Shown: positions 1 to 7,367 of the stretch, piece by piece
Layout of the letters: every line of letters begins with the position of its first letter
Numbering within the stretch: position 1 is the stretch's first letter
Assembly (NCBI GenBank): GCA_005881295.1
Contig: VBHS01000171.1
Coordinates: 1-10,227, forward strand
Reading direction: 5' to 3'
DNA from: Chloroflexota bacterium
GTDB taxonomy: Bacteria > Chloroflexota > Ktedonobacteria > Ktedonobacterales > Ktedonobacteraceae
Length of the DNA: 10,227 nt
Program-made: the position numbers and the translations under genes
Notes under the pieces: model-generated
Seen by the model: the letters and a program-made list of their open reading frames with translations, nothing else
Database searches by the model: none
What the model was told of the DNA's origin: nothing

Positions 1-1
1 G

Positions 2-382
2 GCGGCGACCTGCCGCCGCTGTCCTGTGCAAGCCCAGTGTACGCGGGGGCAAGAGGGCCGCACGCTCACCCTCTCGCCTCCAGAGGTGCACGCGGCCCTG
101 GTCGAGCGTCGCAGCGTGCAACGCACTCCAGCCTTTGTGCAGCAGTATGGACGGCGTGCGGGCATCGAAGGCACGATCTCGCAAGCTGTGCGCACAACGC
201 GACTGCGACGGACTCCCTATCAAGGGCAGCCCAAAACGCATCTGCACCATGTGGCCATTGCGGCCGGTCTCAATCTGAAGCGCATTTCGGCTCATCTGTA
301 TGCTCAATCCTTGGGCAAACCCAGCCGTCCTGCCCGTCCGAAATCCCCGTTCGCACGCTTGCAGGAGCAGGAGGTGGCTTGA
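2..382 (+). CDS. IS1182-type transposase, C-terminal part (5' end outside window)
   Basis: The reading frame is open from the window edge to a TGA at 380-382, giving about 126 residues. It begins with a Cys-rich stretch (CRRCPVQAQC, near 11-40), typical of the zinc-knuckle-like segment of IS1182-family DDE transposases. It continues with the family's C-terminal signature GIEGTISQ. The Glu there (codon 167-169) is, from family knowledge, the last acid of the DDE triad. After it come R-rich residues, AKTHLQHV-like text (here PKTHLHHVAIAAGLNLKRI) and a basic tail. The DNA is clearly more GC-rich than the hem operon downstream, consistent with an acquired element. The catalytic core lies upstream, so intactness cannot be judged. 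Family call is from remembered motifs, not a search. Confidence 0.8.
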   Translation, partial: AATCRRCPVQAQCTRGQEGRTLTLSPPEVHAALVERRSVQRTPAFVQQYGRRAGIEGTISQAVRTTRLRRTPYQGQPKTHLHHVAIAAGLNLKRISAHLYAQSLGKPSRPARPKSPFARLQEQEVA

Positions 383-653
383 TGTTCAGACATACGGACA
401 AAATTTCCCAACAGAGTCATCAATCGGCACCTACTGTATGGATGACCCACATTGTCAGTGGGTCAGGGCCAGGACATCGTGGACCAGGCAGGCAGAGGGA
501 GCACGCTCGTTTCGCCGCACGCTTGCATGATGATGTGGGACATCCATACACCTACGGATGATCTAATTCATTGGTTAAAGAGCGCTATGGACTGACGCGG
601 GTACCTGAAAAAAAATACAGGGTTTGTCTGATAGAATTCGCATCTTTGTACCC
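383..653. other. Gap between transposase and hemA promoter; IS end not located
   Basis: No gene is supported here. A hairpin at 443-465 pairs TGACCCAC with GTGGGTCA around a 7-nt loop and has no T-run. A separate 10-bp inverted repeat pairs TGTATGGATG (435-444) with CATCCATACA (541-550). Around 555-570 the sequence changes from GC-rich to AT-richer, so the IS probably ends before there, but I could not identify a terminal inverted repeat or a target duplication. Short open stretches here (for example codons from ATG 527) have no coding support. Confidence 0.4.
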
Positions 654-681
654 TTGACTATTCATAAAAAAACGCTAAAAT
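654..681 (+). promoter_or_regulatory. Sigma70-type promoter for the hem operon
   Basis: TTGACT (654-659, 5/6 to the -35 consensus) is separated by 16 nt from TAAAAT (676-681, 5/6 to the -10 consensus) with an A-rich spacer. The predicted start, about 7 nt downstream, leaves a leader of roughly 37 nt before the GTG of hemA. It is the only convincing promoter before the tightly packed operon. Confidence 0.65.
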
Positions 682-715
682 CTCTAGTGAACTACTTACA
701 TTTTTGAAGATTTAT

Positions 716-719
716 GAGG
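716..719 (+). promoter_or_regulatory. Ribosome binding site that sets the hemA start at GTG 725
   Basis: GAGG lies 5 nt before GTG 725. An upstream in-frame TTG at 704 has no purine-rich site before it and would add seven residues not seen in the family, whose proteins typically begin MHIIVVG-like, as here (VHIIVVG). Confidence 0.55.
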
Positions 720-724
720 TTCGC

Positions 725-2101
725 GTGCATATCATCGTTGTCGGGGTTGATCATACTTCTGCACCTATAGCATTTCGTGAACGGCTAGCATGTTCACCAC
801 GTCAGGTATCCCAGGTACTCAGGATTTCACAGCAAGTAGTGCAGGAGAGCATTTTGCTCTCGACCTGCAACCGTATAGAACTCTATGGCGTTTGTTCAGA
901 ATCAAGTGAGGGAGTGGCGAGCCTGCTGCAAGTGTTAAGCGAAGCGCGTGACGTGGCGTTATCGGAGCTACAATCGTATTGCTATAGCTTTGTTGACGAG
1001 CAGGCGGTGTCACATCTCTTTGGTGTCACAAGTGGTTTGTATTCGCTGGTACCAGGCGAACCACAGATTCAAGGTCAGGTAGCAGATGCCCTGGAAGTTG
1101 CGCAAGGCGGCGGCTACGCGGGACCAATTACATCAGCGCTCTTTCGTGCTGCCCTGACAACGGGTAAGCGCGCACGAAGTGAGACTGGCATCAGTCGCAA
1201 TGCTACTTCAATCAGCCATGTCGCTGTGCAGTTGGCGCGACAAGTATTCCCCAAACTCAATAAGGCATGCGTTCTCCTGGTAGGATCAGGACAGATGAGT
1301 GAGTTAGCCGCCCGTAACCTGTGTGATAATGGTGCGCAGCGGCTTGTCATCATGAACAGGACGCAATCGCATGCTATTGACCTCGCGCAACGCTTCGGCG
1401 CTCTCCATCGCACCTTCCCAGAACTTCCTGAAGCGTTGGTAGAGGCAGATGTCGTTATCAGTTCTACGGCCGCTCCCCGGGCCATTATCACGCATGAGCT
1501 TATGTGCCAGGTAATGAACAGGCGGAGTGGCCGTTCGCTGCTCTTGATCGACATCGCTCTTCCGCGGGATGTTGACCCTGACGTCGCCACTATACCAGGT
1601 GTTCACCTCTATAACCTGGATGATCTCCAGGCAAGTGTGAGCGAAGGTATCCGCCTGCGGATGCAGGAAGTAGCGCACGTGCAGTCAATTATTGCTGAGG
1701 AGGCCAGCGCCTATGAACGATGGTTGCGGTCACTCAGCGTGGTCGATACGATCAGCGACTTACGCCAATATGCTGATATACTGCGCCAGCAGGAGCTCGT
1801 ACGCGCCATGCGGCAACTCTCCCCTTCACTTTCTGAACGAGAGGAAGCGGCGGTGCGAGAACTGACTACCCGGCTGGTGAATAAACTGCTCCATACGCCG
1901 ATGTTACGACTCAAAGATGCGGCGGTACAAGGTCAGGGTCATCTCTACGCTGAGGCGATACGCTACTTGTTTGATTTGGAAGGGAAGGCTAATGAAGCGT
2001 CTTACGATAGGAACGAGGGCCAGCAAACTGGCTATGATACAGACACACCAGGTAATCGAGCGATTACAACGGTACTGGCCGAACTTGCAGATAACCATTG
2101 A
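725..2101 (+). CDS. hemA: Glutamyl-tRNA reductase
   Basis: HemA reduces glutamyl-tRNA(Glu) with NADPH to glutamate-1-semialdehyde, the first step of the C5 route to haem; it is a cytosolic dimer. From GTG 725 it has 458 residues. The N-terminal catalytic domain shows STCNRIELYG with the nucleophilic Cys48. GLYSLVPGEPQIQGQ (about 104-118) matches the conserved GExQI segment. The NADPH-binding domain has VGSGQM (186-191), NRTQ and DVVISSTAAP. LLLIDIALPRDVDP and HLYNLDDL follow, then a helical dimerisation domain ending near YLFDLEG. The usual family end is about there; the last ~35 residues are read through the start of hemC in a different frame and resemble nothing I know. First gene of the operon, preceded by its own promoter. 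Identification is firm; only the start and the tail are uncertain. Confidence 0.95.
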   Translation: MHIIVVGVDHTSAPIAFRERLACSPRQVSQVLRISQQVVQESILLSTCNRIELYGVCSESSEGVASLLQVLSEARDVALSELQSYCYSFVDEQAVSHLFGVTSGLYSLVPGEPQIQGQVADALEVAQGGGYAGPITSALFRAALTTGKRARSETGISRNATSISHVAVQLARQVFPKLNKACVLLVGSGQMSELAARNLCDNGAQRLVIMNRTQSHAIDLAQRFGALHRTFPELPEALVEADVVISSTAAPRAIITHELMCQVMNRRSGRSLLLIDIALPRDVDPDVATIPGVHLYNLDDLQASVSEGIRLRMQEVAHVQSIIAEEASAYERWLRSLSVVDTISDLRQYADILRQQELVRAMRQLSPSLSEREEAAVRELTTRLVNKLLHTPMLRLKDAAVQGQGHLYAEAIRYLFDLEGKANEASYDRNEGQQTGYDTDTPGNRAITTVLAELADNH

Positions 2102-3002
2102 GCAGATTCACACTGTGGGTGACCAAATGAAGGATGCCCCATTATCCAAAATAGGTGGAGATGGAGTGTTTGTCACAGAGATTGAGCGCGCACTGCATGA
2201 GAAACGTATTGACCTGGCAGTACATAGTTTGAAGGATTTACCGACGACACAGCCAGAAGGTGTACGGCTGATAATTCCAGGCCCTCGTGAAGATGTGCGA
2301 GACGTGTTTGTCTCAAATGGGAACCTGCGACCTGTCCTAGCAGAACAATTTGCGGGAGAGCATACAAAAGAAATATACTCTCAGCAGGAATTACGAATTG
2401 GTACAGGTAGTTTGAGGCGCATGGCACAAATACGCGCCCGATTTCCTGGCGCACAACTTTTGCCGATACGGGGAAATGTCGACACGCGTTTACGCAAGCT
2501 CGAAGCACATGAGTATGATGCTATAGTGCTGGCCGCGGCGGGTCTGTATAGACTGGATATGGTGGAGCGGCTGACTGGCCGCGTTGTCTACCTCCCTATC
2601 GATATAGTGATGCCCGCACCGGGACAAGGGGCACTGGCGATAGAGATGCGCGATGAATCTGAGATGCTTGAGCTTCTATCACCACTCAATGATGCGGTTA
2701 CGCAAGCCACAACCAGCGCTGAACGCATGTTTATGCGGCGGCTAGGAGCGGGTTGCTTTCTCCCTGTCGCTGCCTATGGAGAGGTTGTGGGTGAGACTTT
2801 GACGCTGCGAGGGTTAGTCATCAGCCTGGATGGACAACGCCAGGTGCGGGTGCAGCAAAGCATACGCTGGACAACAGAAGACGCGCTAGAAGAGGCTGAA
2901 TTGTTGGGAATAAAAGTGGCAGAGCAAGCCCTGGAGCAGGGGGCTCGCGAGATTATTGACTCGTTACTACCCACAGGCGAACAGGAGCGTCTCCATGCCT
3001 GA
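1992..3002 (+). CDS. hemC: Hydroxymethylbilane synthase (porphobilinogen deaminase)
   Basis: HemC polymerises four porphobilinogens into the linear tetrapyrrole hydroxymethylbilane, using a covalently bound dipyrromethane cofactor. The product is 336 residues. Motifs in order: IGTRASKLAMIQT (6-18), LSKIGGDGVFVTE (51-63), DLAVHSLKDLPT (74-85, with catalytic Asp82), RIGTGSLRRMAQ (135-146), RGNVDTRLRKL (160-170), PAPGQGALAIE (208-218) and GAGCFLPVAAYG, with Cys255 as the dipyrromethane attachment residue. About 20 extra residues (roughly 108-133) sit before the GTGSLRR motif compared with typical ~310-residue enzymes. ATG 1992 is preceded by AGGGAAGG (1981-1988) and places the family's usual N-terminus at residue 3. 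The open frame runs further upstream, but that part is inside hemA and is not family-like. It overlaps hemA by 110 nt, and its TGA overlaps the hemD start. Confidence 0.95.
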   Translation: MKRLTIGTRASKLAMIQTHQVIERLQRYWPNLQITIEQIHTVGDQMKDAPLSKIGGDGVFVTEIERALHEKRIDLAVHSLKDLPTTQPEGVRLIIPGPREDVRDVFVSNGNLRPVLAEQFAGEHTKEIYSQQELRIGTGSLRRMAQIRARFPGAQLLPIRGNVDTRLRKLEAHEYDAIVLAAAGLYRLDMVERLTGRVVYLPIDIVMPAPGQGALAIEMRDESEMLELLSPLNDAVTQATTSAERMFMRRLGAGCFLPVAAYGEVVGETLTLRGLVISLDGQRQVRVQQSIRWTTEDALEEAELLGIKVAEQALEQGAREIIDSLLPTGEQERLHA

Positions 3003-3978
3003 AAAGGATCCTCTACTTGAGCGACAACAGCTTCATGCAGACTCCCTGGAAGGAGACGACAAGGCTGATGGCGGTCTGTACACAATGGGACAGACAAATG
3101 CACAGCGAGGGATACTCCAGGGCAAACGTATCCTGGTTACGCGTACCCGCGAACAGGCCGGAGTGCTCAGCGAACGTTTGCTGGCGTTAGGGGCCATGCC
3201 CGTAGAATTTCCGACGATTCGTATCGTGCCGCCGCACAATTGGGCTTCACTCGATTGGGCGCTGGGGAGACTTTTTCCAACTGTTATGGAGAATGATGGC
3301 TACCGTGATTGTCCCTATGCGTGGCTTATCTTTACCAGCGCGAATGGTGTGCACATCTGTTGCGAACGCCTACTTGAACGAGGGTATGACTTGCAGGCCA
3401 TGTGCCCGGTACGCGTGGCTGCGATTGGCCCGGCTACAGCTGCCGCGCTAACACGCTATGGAATACACCCTGACCTGGTACCTGATATCTATGTAGCTGA
3501 AAGCGTGGCCGCGGCACTGATTCATGATAGCCAGCAGAGGGGGGAGTCCTTGCAGGGGAAGCGGATATTGCTGCCGCGCGCCGCCGAAGCTCGCAATGTA
3601 TTGGTCACAGAATTACAACATGCGGGTGCGGTCGTAGATGAAGTGGCGGCTTATACAACCGTCTCTGTTGCCAGCGACGATCAGCAGGGACGTGAAATCG
3701 TGAAGCTCTTGCAGCGTGGTGAAATTGACATGATAACATTTACCAGTTCTTCTACAGTGCGAAATTTTATGCAATGGTTTCGTAGTTGTGCGATAGACGA
3801 TACCTTTTTGCATCAACCATCATTGAAAATTGCATGTATTGGCCCAATTACTTCGCAGACCGCGCGTGAACTTGGCCTGGATGTCGATATCGAGGCGAAT
3901 GAGTTTACCATTGATGGTCTCGTCGAGGCAATCGTCAGGGCATCTCTGGCAGATGCCCCATTACAACGTGAGGAATAA
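2995..3978 (+). CDS. hemD: Uroporphyrinogen-III synthase
   Basis: HemD cyclises hydroxymethylbilane with inversion of ring D to uroporphyrinogen III, the branch point to haem, sirohaem and cobalamin. From ATG 2995 it has 327 residues. Two alternating alpha/beta lobes are recognisable. Lobe one opens with GKRILVTRTREQAGVLSERL (about 43-62). The linker carries WLIFTSANGVHICCERLL, then VAAIGPATAAALTRYGI and GKRILLPRAAEARNVLVTEL. Lobe two ends with DMITFTSSSTVRNFMQWF and ACIGPITSQTARELGL. HemD is poorly conserved, so the TSSxTV and IGPxT pattern plus operon position carry the call. The start is preceded by GGAG (2984-2987, 7 nt spacing) and overlaps hemC by 8 nt. About 40 polar residues precede the first domain; an internal ATG at 3085 would remove 30 of them but has a weaker ribosome site. 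Confidence 0.93.
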   Translation: MPEKDPLLERQQLHADSLEGDDKADGGLYTMGQTNAQRGILQGKRILVTRTREQAGVLSERLLALGAMPVEFPTIRIVPPHNWASLDWALGRLFPTVMENDGYRDCPYAWLIFTSANGVHICCERLLERGYDLQAMCPVRVAAIGPATAAALTRYGIHPDLVPDIYVAESVAAALIHDSQQRGESLQGKRILLPRAAEARNVLVTELQHAGAVVDEVAAYTTVSVASDDQQGREIVKLLQRGEIDMITFTSSSTVRNFMQWFRSCAIDDTFLHQPSLKIACIGPITSQTARELGLDVDIEANEFTIDGLVEAIVRASLADAPLQREE

Positions 3979-3984
3979 CATTCT

Positions 3985-4543
3985 ATGACAGAACAAATAA
4001 CTCAAGAGGCATCGCTTGAGCAAGCTCAGGCTCCATCTACCCAGACAGTGCCAAGCAGGCCGAAGCAACCGCGTCAGCTCGTGCGTTTTACCTTCTTTAA
4101 ACTTGATCCCCAGTGGCAGTTACTGCCTGCCGATATTCGCCAGCAAGGCAAACAGGAACTGCTCAAGATATTCGAGGAATATGCGGAAAACGGGCTCATG
4201 CGTAGTTTTAGCTTATTCGGTATCCGTTCGGACTGTGATTTTATGTTATGGCAGGCAACCTACGAGGTTGAAAATCTGCAAGGCGTCAGTAGCAAGATAC
4301 GACGGAGTAGGATGGGACCATACCTGCGCGAGACACACGCATTCTTATCGATGACCAAGCGTTCAGTGTACGTTGGGAAGAATGCTCGCGGGGCTCATGA
4401 CCCTCGCCTGGTGATGCGATTTTCTCGACCTTGTGCAGGAGCTGCGTGAGACGGAGGCAAGTTCTTATACGCTGCGTGACACACCTATGTTTACCTGCGT
4501 GGCACAACCCCTTGAAGATATACTGGAAGCGATTGGAGCCTGA
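3985..4543 (+). pseudogene. hemQ: HemQ/chlorite dismutase-like coproheme decarboxylase, internally deleted and frameshifted
   Basis: Intact HemQ converts coprohaem to protohaem b, the last step of the coproporphyrin-dependent pathway. Here ATG 3985 (GAGGA at 3970-3974) starts a frame matching the N-terminal ferredoxin-like domain: RQLVRFTFFKLDPQW (30-44), then a helix, FGIRSDCDFMLWQATYEVENL (78-98), the GPYLRETHAFLSMTKRSVYV segment (111-130) and HDPRLVM. This frame ends at TGA 4447-4449. The second frame, from about 4418, reads DFLDLVQELRETEASSYTL, then RDTPMFTC and LEDILEAIG, and stops at TGA 4541-4543. That is the normal C-terminus of the family. Between them, roughly 70 residues expected in homologues are absent, including the YPFVK-like segment with the catalytic Tyr and the helix with the haem-ligating His. 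A one-base error cannot explain that. The protein as written should not bind haem. Confidence 0.8.
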
Positions 4544-4546
4544 CCG

Positions 4547-5869
4547 GTGAAAGATCAGATACAGCAAGTAGGGAGCCATCTTACACTGTCACATTCGCAT
4601 ACGCTCTACCAGGAGGCGCAACAGCTTTTACCAGGAGGCGTCAACAGCCCTGTGCGGGCCTTTCGAGGCGTGGGTGGCGAGCCCATCTTCATCGATTCCG
4701 CTCGTGGTCCCTATCTCTTTGACGTGGATGGCAATCGCTATCTCGATTATGTCCAATCCTGGGGCCCAATGATTTTAGGACACACGCATCCAAGCGTAGT
4801 AGAGGCTGTGATCGAGGCCAGCAAGCGTGGTTTCAGCTTTGGTGCGCCAACGGAGGCCGAGAGTGAACTGGCCAAAATGGTGATTGAGAGCGTGCCTTCG
4901 ATTGAAATGGTGCGCTTCGTCAATTCAGGCACCGAGGCTACCATGAGCGCACTGCGTCTAGCGCGAGCATATACCGGTCGCCACAAAATCATCAAATTTA
5001 GCGGCTGTTATCATGGTCATGCCGATATGTTGCTGGTTCAGGCGGGCTCGGGTGTAGCAACAATGGGTTTACCCGACAGTCCGGGTGTTCCTCCGGAGGC
5101 AACGGGCAATACACTGATCGCTCCATATAACGACATTGAGGCCGTTGAGATGCTCTTCGATACCTATCCCACTGAGATTGCCGCTGTCATCGTTGAGCCT
5201 GTAGCGGCCAATATGGGGCTGGTATTGCCGCAGCCAGGCTTCCTCGAGCAATTGAGGAGCCTCACTAAAGCATATGGTGCGCTCTTGATTTTTGATGAAG
5301 TGATGACGGGTTTCCGTGTTGCCCTTGGGGGAATGCAGGAGCGAGTGGGTATTACTCCCGACCTGACCTGTTTGGGAAAGATCATCGGCGGTGGACTTCC
5401 AGTAGGCGCCTATGGAGGGCGTCGCGAGATAATGGAGCAGGTGGCTCCGCTAGGAGCTATGTACCAGGCAGGAACGCTCTCGGGCAATCCCCTGGCAATG
5501 GCGGCTGGAATAGCCACGCTGACCGAGATGCGTAAACCTGGCCAGTACGAGGAGCTGGAACGAAAAAGCCAGATGCTGGGCAATGGTTTAGAGCGAGTGA
5601 AAAACGAAACGGGTGTGGAGCTTCAATTCGCAAGGATCGGCGCTATGTTCTGCCTCTACTTCACGGGGCAGCCTGTAACGGACTATGCTAGCGCCAAATC
5701 ATCCGACACCGCATCCTTTGCTCAATATTTCTGGAATATGCTGGCGCGTGGCATTTACCTGCCACCTTCCCAATTTGAGGCATGTTTCATCTCACTGGCC
5801 CTTGACGATGAGATGATCAAGGAAACCATTGAGAGTGCCAGATTAGCACTGTCAGGAGAAAAACCATGA
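4547..5869 (+). CDS. hemL: Glutamate-1-semialdehyde 2,1-aminomutase
   Basis: HemL is a PLP enzyme that isomerises glutamate-1-semialdehyde, the HemA product, to 5-aminolevulinate; it normally works in contact with HemA. The product is 440 residues, normal for the family. Seen in order: LLPGGVNSPVRAFRGVGG (27-44), DGNRYLDYVQSWGPMILGH (61-79), FVNSGTEATMSALRLARAYT (124-143), GCYHGHAD (153-160), IFDEVMTGFR (248-257, with PLP-contacting Asp250), LGKIIGGGLPVGAYGG (276-291, Schiff-base Lys278) and GTLSGNPLAMAAG. The start is GTG 4547, 3 nt after the hemQ stop, with GGAG (4535-4538) at 8-nt spacing. Its TGA overlaps the hemB ATG. All key residues are present, so the gene looks functional. Confidence 0.97.
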   Translation: MKDQIQQVGSHLTLSHSHTLYQEAQQLLPGGVNSPVRAFRGVGGEPIFIDSARGPYLFDVDGNRYLDYVQSWGPMILGHTHPSVVEAVIEASKRGFSFGAPTEAESELAKMVIESVPSIEMVRFVNSGTEATMSALRLARAYTGRHKIIKFSGCYHGHADMLLVQAGSGVATMGLPDSPGVPPEATGNTLIAPYNDIEAVEMLFDTYPTEIAAVIVEPVAANMGLVLPQPGFLEQLRSLTKAYGALLIFDEVMTGFRVALGGMQERVGITPDLTCLGKIIGGGLPVGAYGGRREIMEQVAPLGAMYQAGTLSGNPLAMAAGIATLTEMRKPGQYEELERKSQMLGNGLERVKNETGVELQFARIGAMFCLYFTGQPVTDYASAKSSDTASFAQYFWNMLARGIYLPPSQFEACFISLALDDEMIKETIESARLALSGEKP

Positions 5870-6843
5870 CGAAATTTCCTACCGTGCGGCTCAGGCGCAC
5901 GCGCCAGAACGAGAAGCTACGTGGTCTTGTGCGCGAAACTCGCCTTGCTGTTGACCAGCTCATCTACCCTCTTTTCATCGCGGAGGGAATTCATGAACCT
6001 CACGAAATAGCCTCGATGCCCGGCATCGTGCAGTGGCCGCTGGAGCAGCTTGGGCGCGAGGCTGAACGAATCGCCAGTCTTGGTATCCCGGCGGTGCTTC
6101 TCTTTGGTATCCCCAGCGAAAAGGATGAGGTGGGCTCGCAGGCCTACAACTCGCGGGGCATTATTCAAGAGGCTATTCGTCTCCTCAAAAGCGTCAATCC
6201 CGAGCTGCTCGTCATCACGGATGTCTGCCTCTGTGAATATACCAGTCATGGGCATTGTGGCCTTATTCATAACGGGAGCGTGCAAAACGATACATCGCTG
6301 GAATTGCTAGCGCGTATGGCTCTCACGCATGCCGAGGCGGGCGCTGACCTGGTCGCGCCGTCGGACATGATGGATGGTCGTGTTGGCGCCATTCGCCACG
6401 TGCTGGATGAACAGGGCTTTAACCCGCCTCCTATTATGGCCTACTCTGCTAAATTTGCCTCCGCTTTCTACGGGCCTTTCCGAGAGGCCGCGGGTTCAAC
6501 ACCTCAGTTTGGGGACCGCCGAGCCTACCAGATGGACCCCAGTAATGTGCGTGAAGCATTACGTGAAGTAGAGCTCGACATCGCCGAAGGGGCCGATATC
6601 GTCATGGTCAAACCGGCTATGGCTTATATGGATGTCATCCGCCAGGTGCGTGAACACTATGATTTGCCGGTTGCCGCTTATAATGTAAGCGGTGAATTTG
6701 CGATGATCAAGGCCGCCGCCCAGAATGGCTGGATTGATGAGCGGAGGGTGGCAATGGAGGTGCTGACAGGTATTAGAAGGGCGGGTGCGGATATGATTAT
6801 TACCTATTTCGCGCCAGATGTAGCGGGGTGGTTGAGGGAGTAA
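5866..6843 (+). CDS. hemB: Porphobilinogen synthase (5-aminolevulinate dehydratase)
   Basis: HemB condenses two 5-aminolevulinates to porphobilinogen, feeding HemC; it is usually a homo-octamer. The product is 325 residues, typical length. The zinc-type active-site motif DVCLCEYTSHGHCG is complete (Cys121, Cys123, Cys131), so this is the Cys/Zn class rather than the Asp/Mg class. YSAKFASAFYGPFREAAGS (193-211) carries the first Schiff-base Lys196. MVKPAMAYMDVIR (247-259) carries Lys249, which binds the first substrate. PVAAYNVSGEFAMIKAAA (268-285) is the conserved final block. ATG 5866 overlaps the hemL stop as ATGA and has AGGAG shortly upstream, inside the end of hemL, implying translational coupling. 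It is the last gene of the operon. Confidence 0.97.
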   Translation: MTKFPTVRLRRTRQNEKLRGLVRETRLAVDQLIYPLFIAEGIHEPHEIASMPGIVQWPLEQLGREAERIASLGIPAVLLFGIPSEKDEVGSQAYNSRGIIQEAIRLLKSVNPELLVITDVCLCEYTSHGHCGLIHNGSVQNDTSLELLARMALTHAEAGADLVAPSDMMDGRVGAIRHVLDEQGFNPPPIMAYSAKFASAFYGPFREAAGSTPQFGDRRAYQMDPSNVREALREVELDIAEGADIVMVKPAMAYMDVIRQVREHYDLPVAAYNVSGEFAMIKAAAQNGWIDERRVAMEVLTGIRRAGADMIITYFAPDVAGWLRE

Positions 6844-6849
6844 GAGGTA

Positions 6850-6882
6850 CTCTCAATTAGCCCCAAAAGCTGATTGGAAGAG
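6850..6882. terminator. Hairpin directly after hemB, without a T-run
   Basis: CTCTCAATTAGC (6850-6861) can pair with GCTGATTGGAAGAG (6869-6882) around CCCAAAA, with one T-G pair and a 2-nt bulge. It begins 6 nt after the hemB stop and sits between hemB and the converging small minus-strand gene. There is no U-tract on the + side, so it may be only an end-stabilising hairpin or a factor-dependent terminator. Confidence 0.35.
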
Positions 6883-6923
6883 TGGTGACAGGGGAAGATG
6901 TTACGCACAAACGAAGTGTGAGG

Positions 6924-7163
6924 CTAAATGTGCGAACTTTCCCGACCAAATTCTTGATAGCAACTCTGAAGTTGATCATCCACAAGTTTAAGGGAAAGTT
7001 GCGCCTCAAATACCTTTTTGCACAGTTCCTGTTTTCTTCGAAGAGCGCCGGGCGCATCCGGGCTCAGGCGAAGCAAAGCTGTTATGTAGTAATTCGCAAG
7101 TTCACGCTTCGCTGACCACTGCTGCAACAACTCTTCACAAGGAGAACCTGTTTGCTTGTGCAT
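6924..7163 (-). CDS. Small protein of unknown function (79 residues)
   Basis: I do not recognise this protein. It starts MHKQTGSPCEELLQQW and is rich in Leu, Gln, Lys and Glu. The whole length looks alpha-helical (for example LRRKQELCKKVFEAQLSLKL near 41-60), with three Cys and no membrane segment. Support for a real gene is the clean Shine-Dalgarno GAGGGAG (7170-7176 on the minus strand) 6 nt before ATG 7163, and an ordinary soluble amino-acid composition. It converges on hemB. It ends with TAG. A + strand frame across the same bases (6882-7115) lacks a ribosome site and has a less protein-like composition. Existence likely, function unknown. Confidence 0.5.
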   Translation of the reverse strand: MHKQTGSPCEELLQQWSAKRELANYYITALLRLSPDAPGALRRKQELCKKVFEAQLSLKLVDDQLQSCYQEFGRESSHI

Positions 7164-7300
7164 TACTTTCTCCCTCTTAATAATGTTACCGATCGCTCAC
7201 TGTAATCGTCATAATCTCCATAGGTAGCCACGAGTCAGGTGAGGTCTGTTGATGCGATAAGCATGACCGGCGCGGAATTGCTATTTGAAGTGAAGAGTTC

Positions 7301-7357
7301 AAAAAAGGCGACCAGAGCCAGGGTAGTACTATAAGCCCAGCCTCTGGACGCCTTTTT
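7301..7357 (-). terminator. Rho-independent terminator of the 52-residue gene, likely bidirectional
   Basis: GGCG-A-CCAGAG (7307-7317) pairs with CTCTGG-A-CGCC (7342-7352), with one A-A mismatch. The stem is flanked by A6 (7301-7306) and T5 (7353-7357). Read on the minus strand, the stem is followed by T6 and begins about 10 nt after the TAA of the 52-codon gene. The 24-nt loop contains GGG/CCC that can extend the structure. The A/T flanks let it stop transcription from either side. Confidence 0.8.
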
Positions 7358-7367
7358 ATAGAGACAA

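Noticed and set aside
37..561. Long + strand frame overlapping the transposase end
   Set aside because: It is out of frame with the clear transposase signature, has a low-complexity Arg/His/Ser composition typical of a shadow frame in GC-rich DNA, and lacks a ribosome site.
1114..1590. Minus-strand 158-codon frame inside hemA
   Set aside because: Antisense shadow of a firmly identified hemA; Ser/Arg-rich composition and no start signals.
3985..4543. Programmed frameshift expressing hemQ
   Set aside because: A frameshift alone cannot restore the protein, because a central block of about 70 residues is physically absent, and a TGA at 4412-4414 precedes the second part in its own frame.
6882..7115. 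+ strand 77-codon frame after hemB
   Set aside because: No Shine-Dalgarno, less protein-like composition, and overlapped by the better-supported minus-strand gene.
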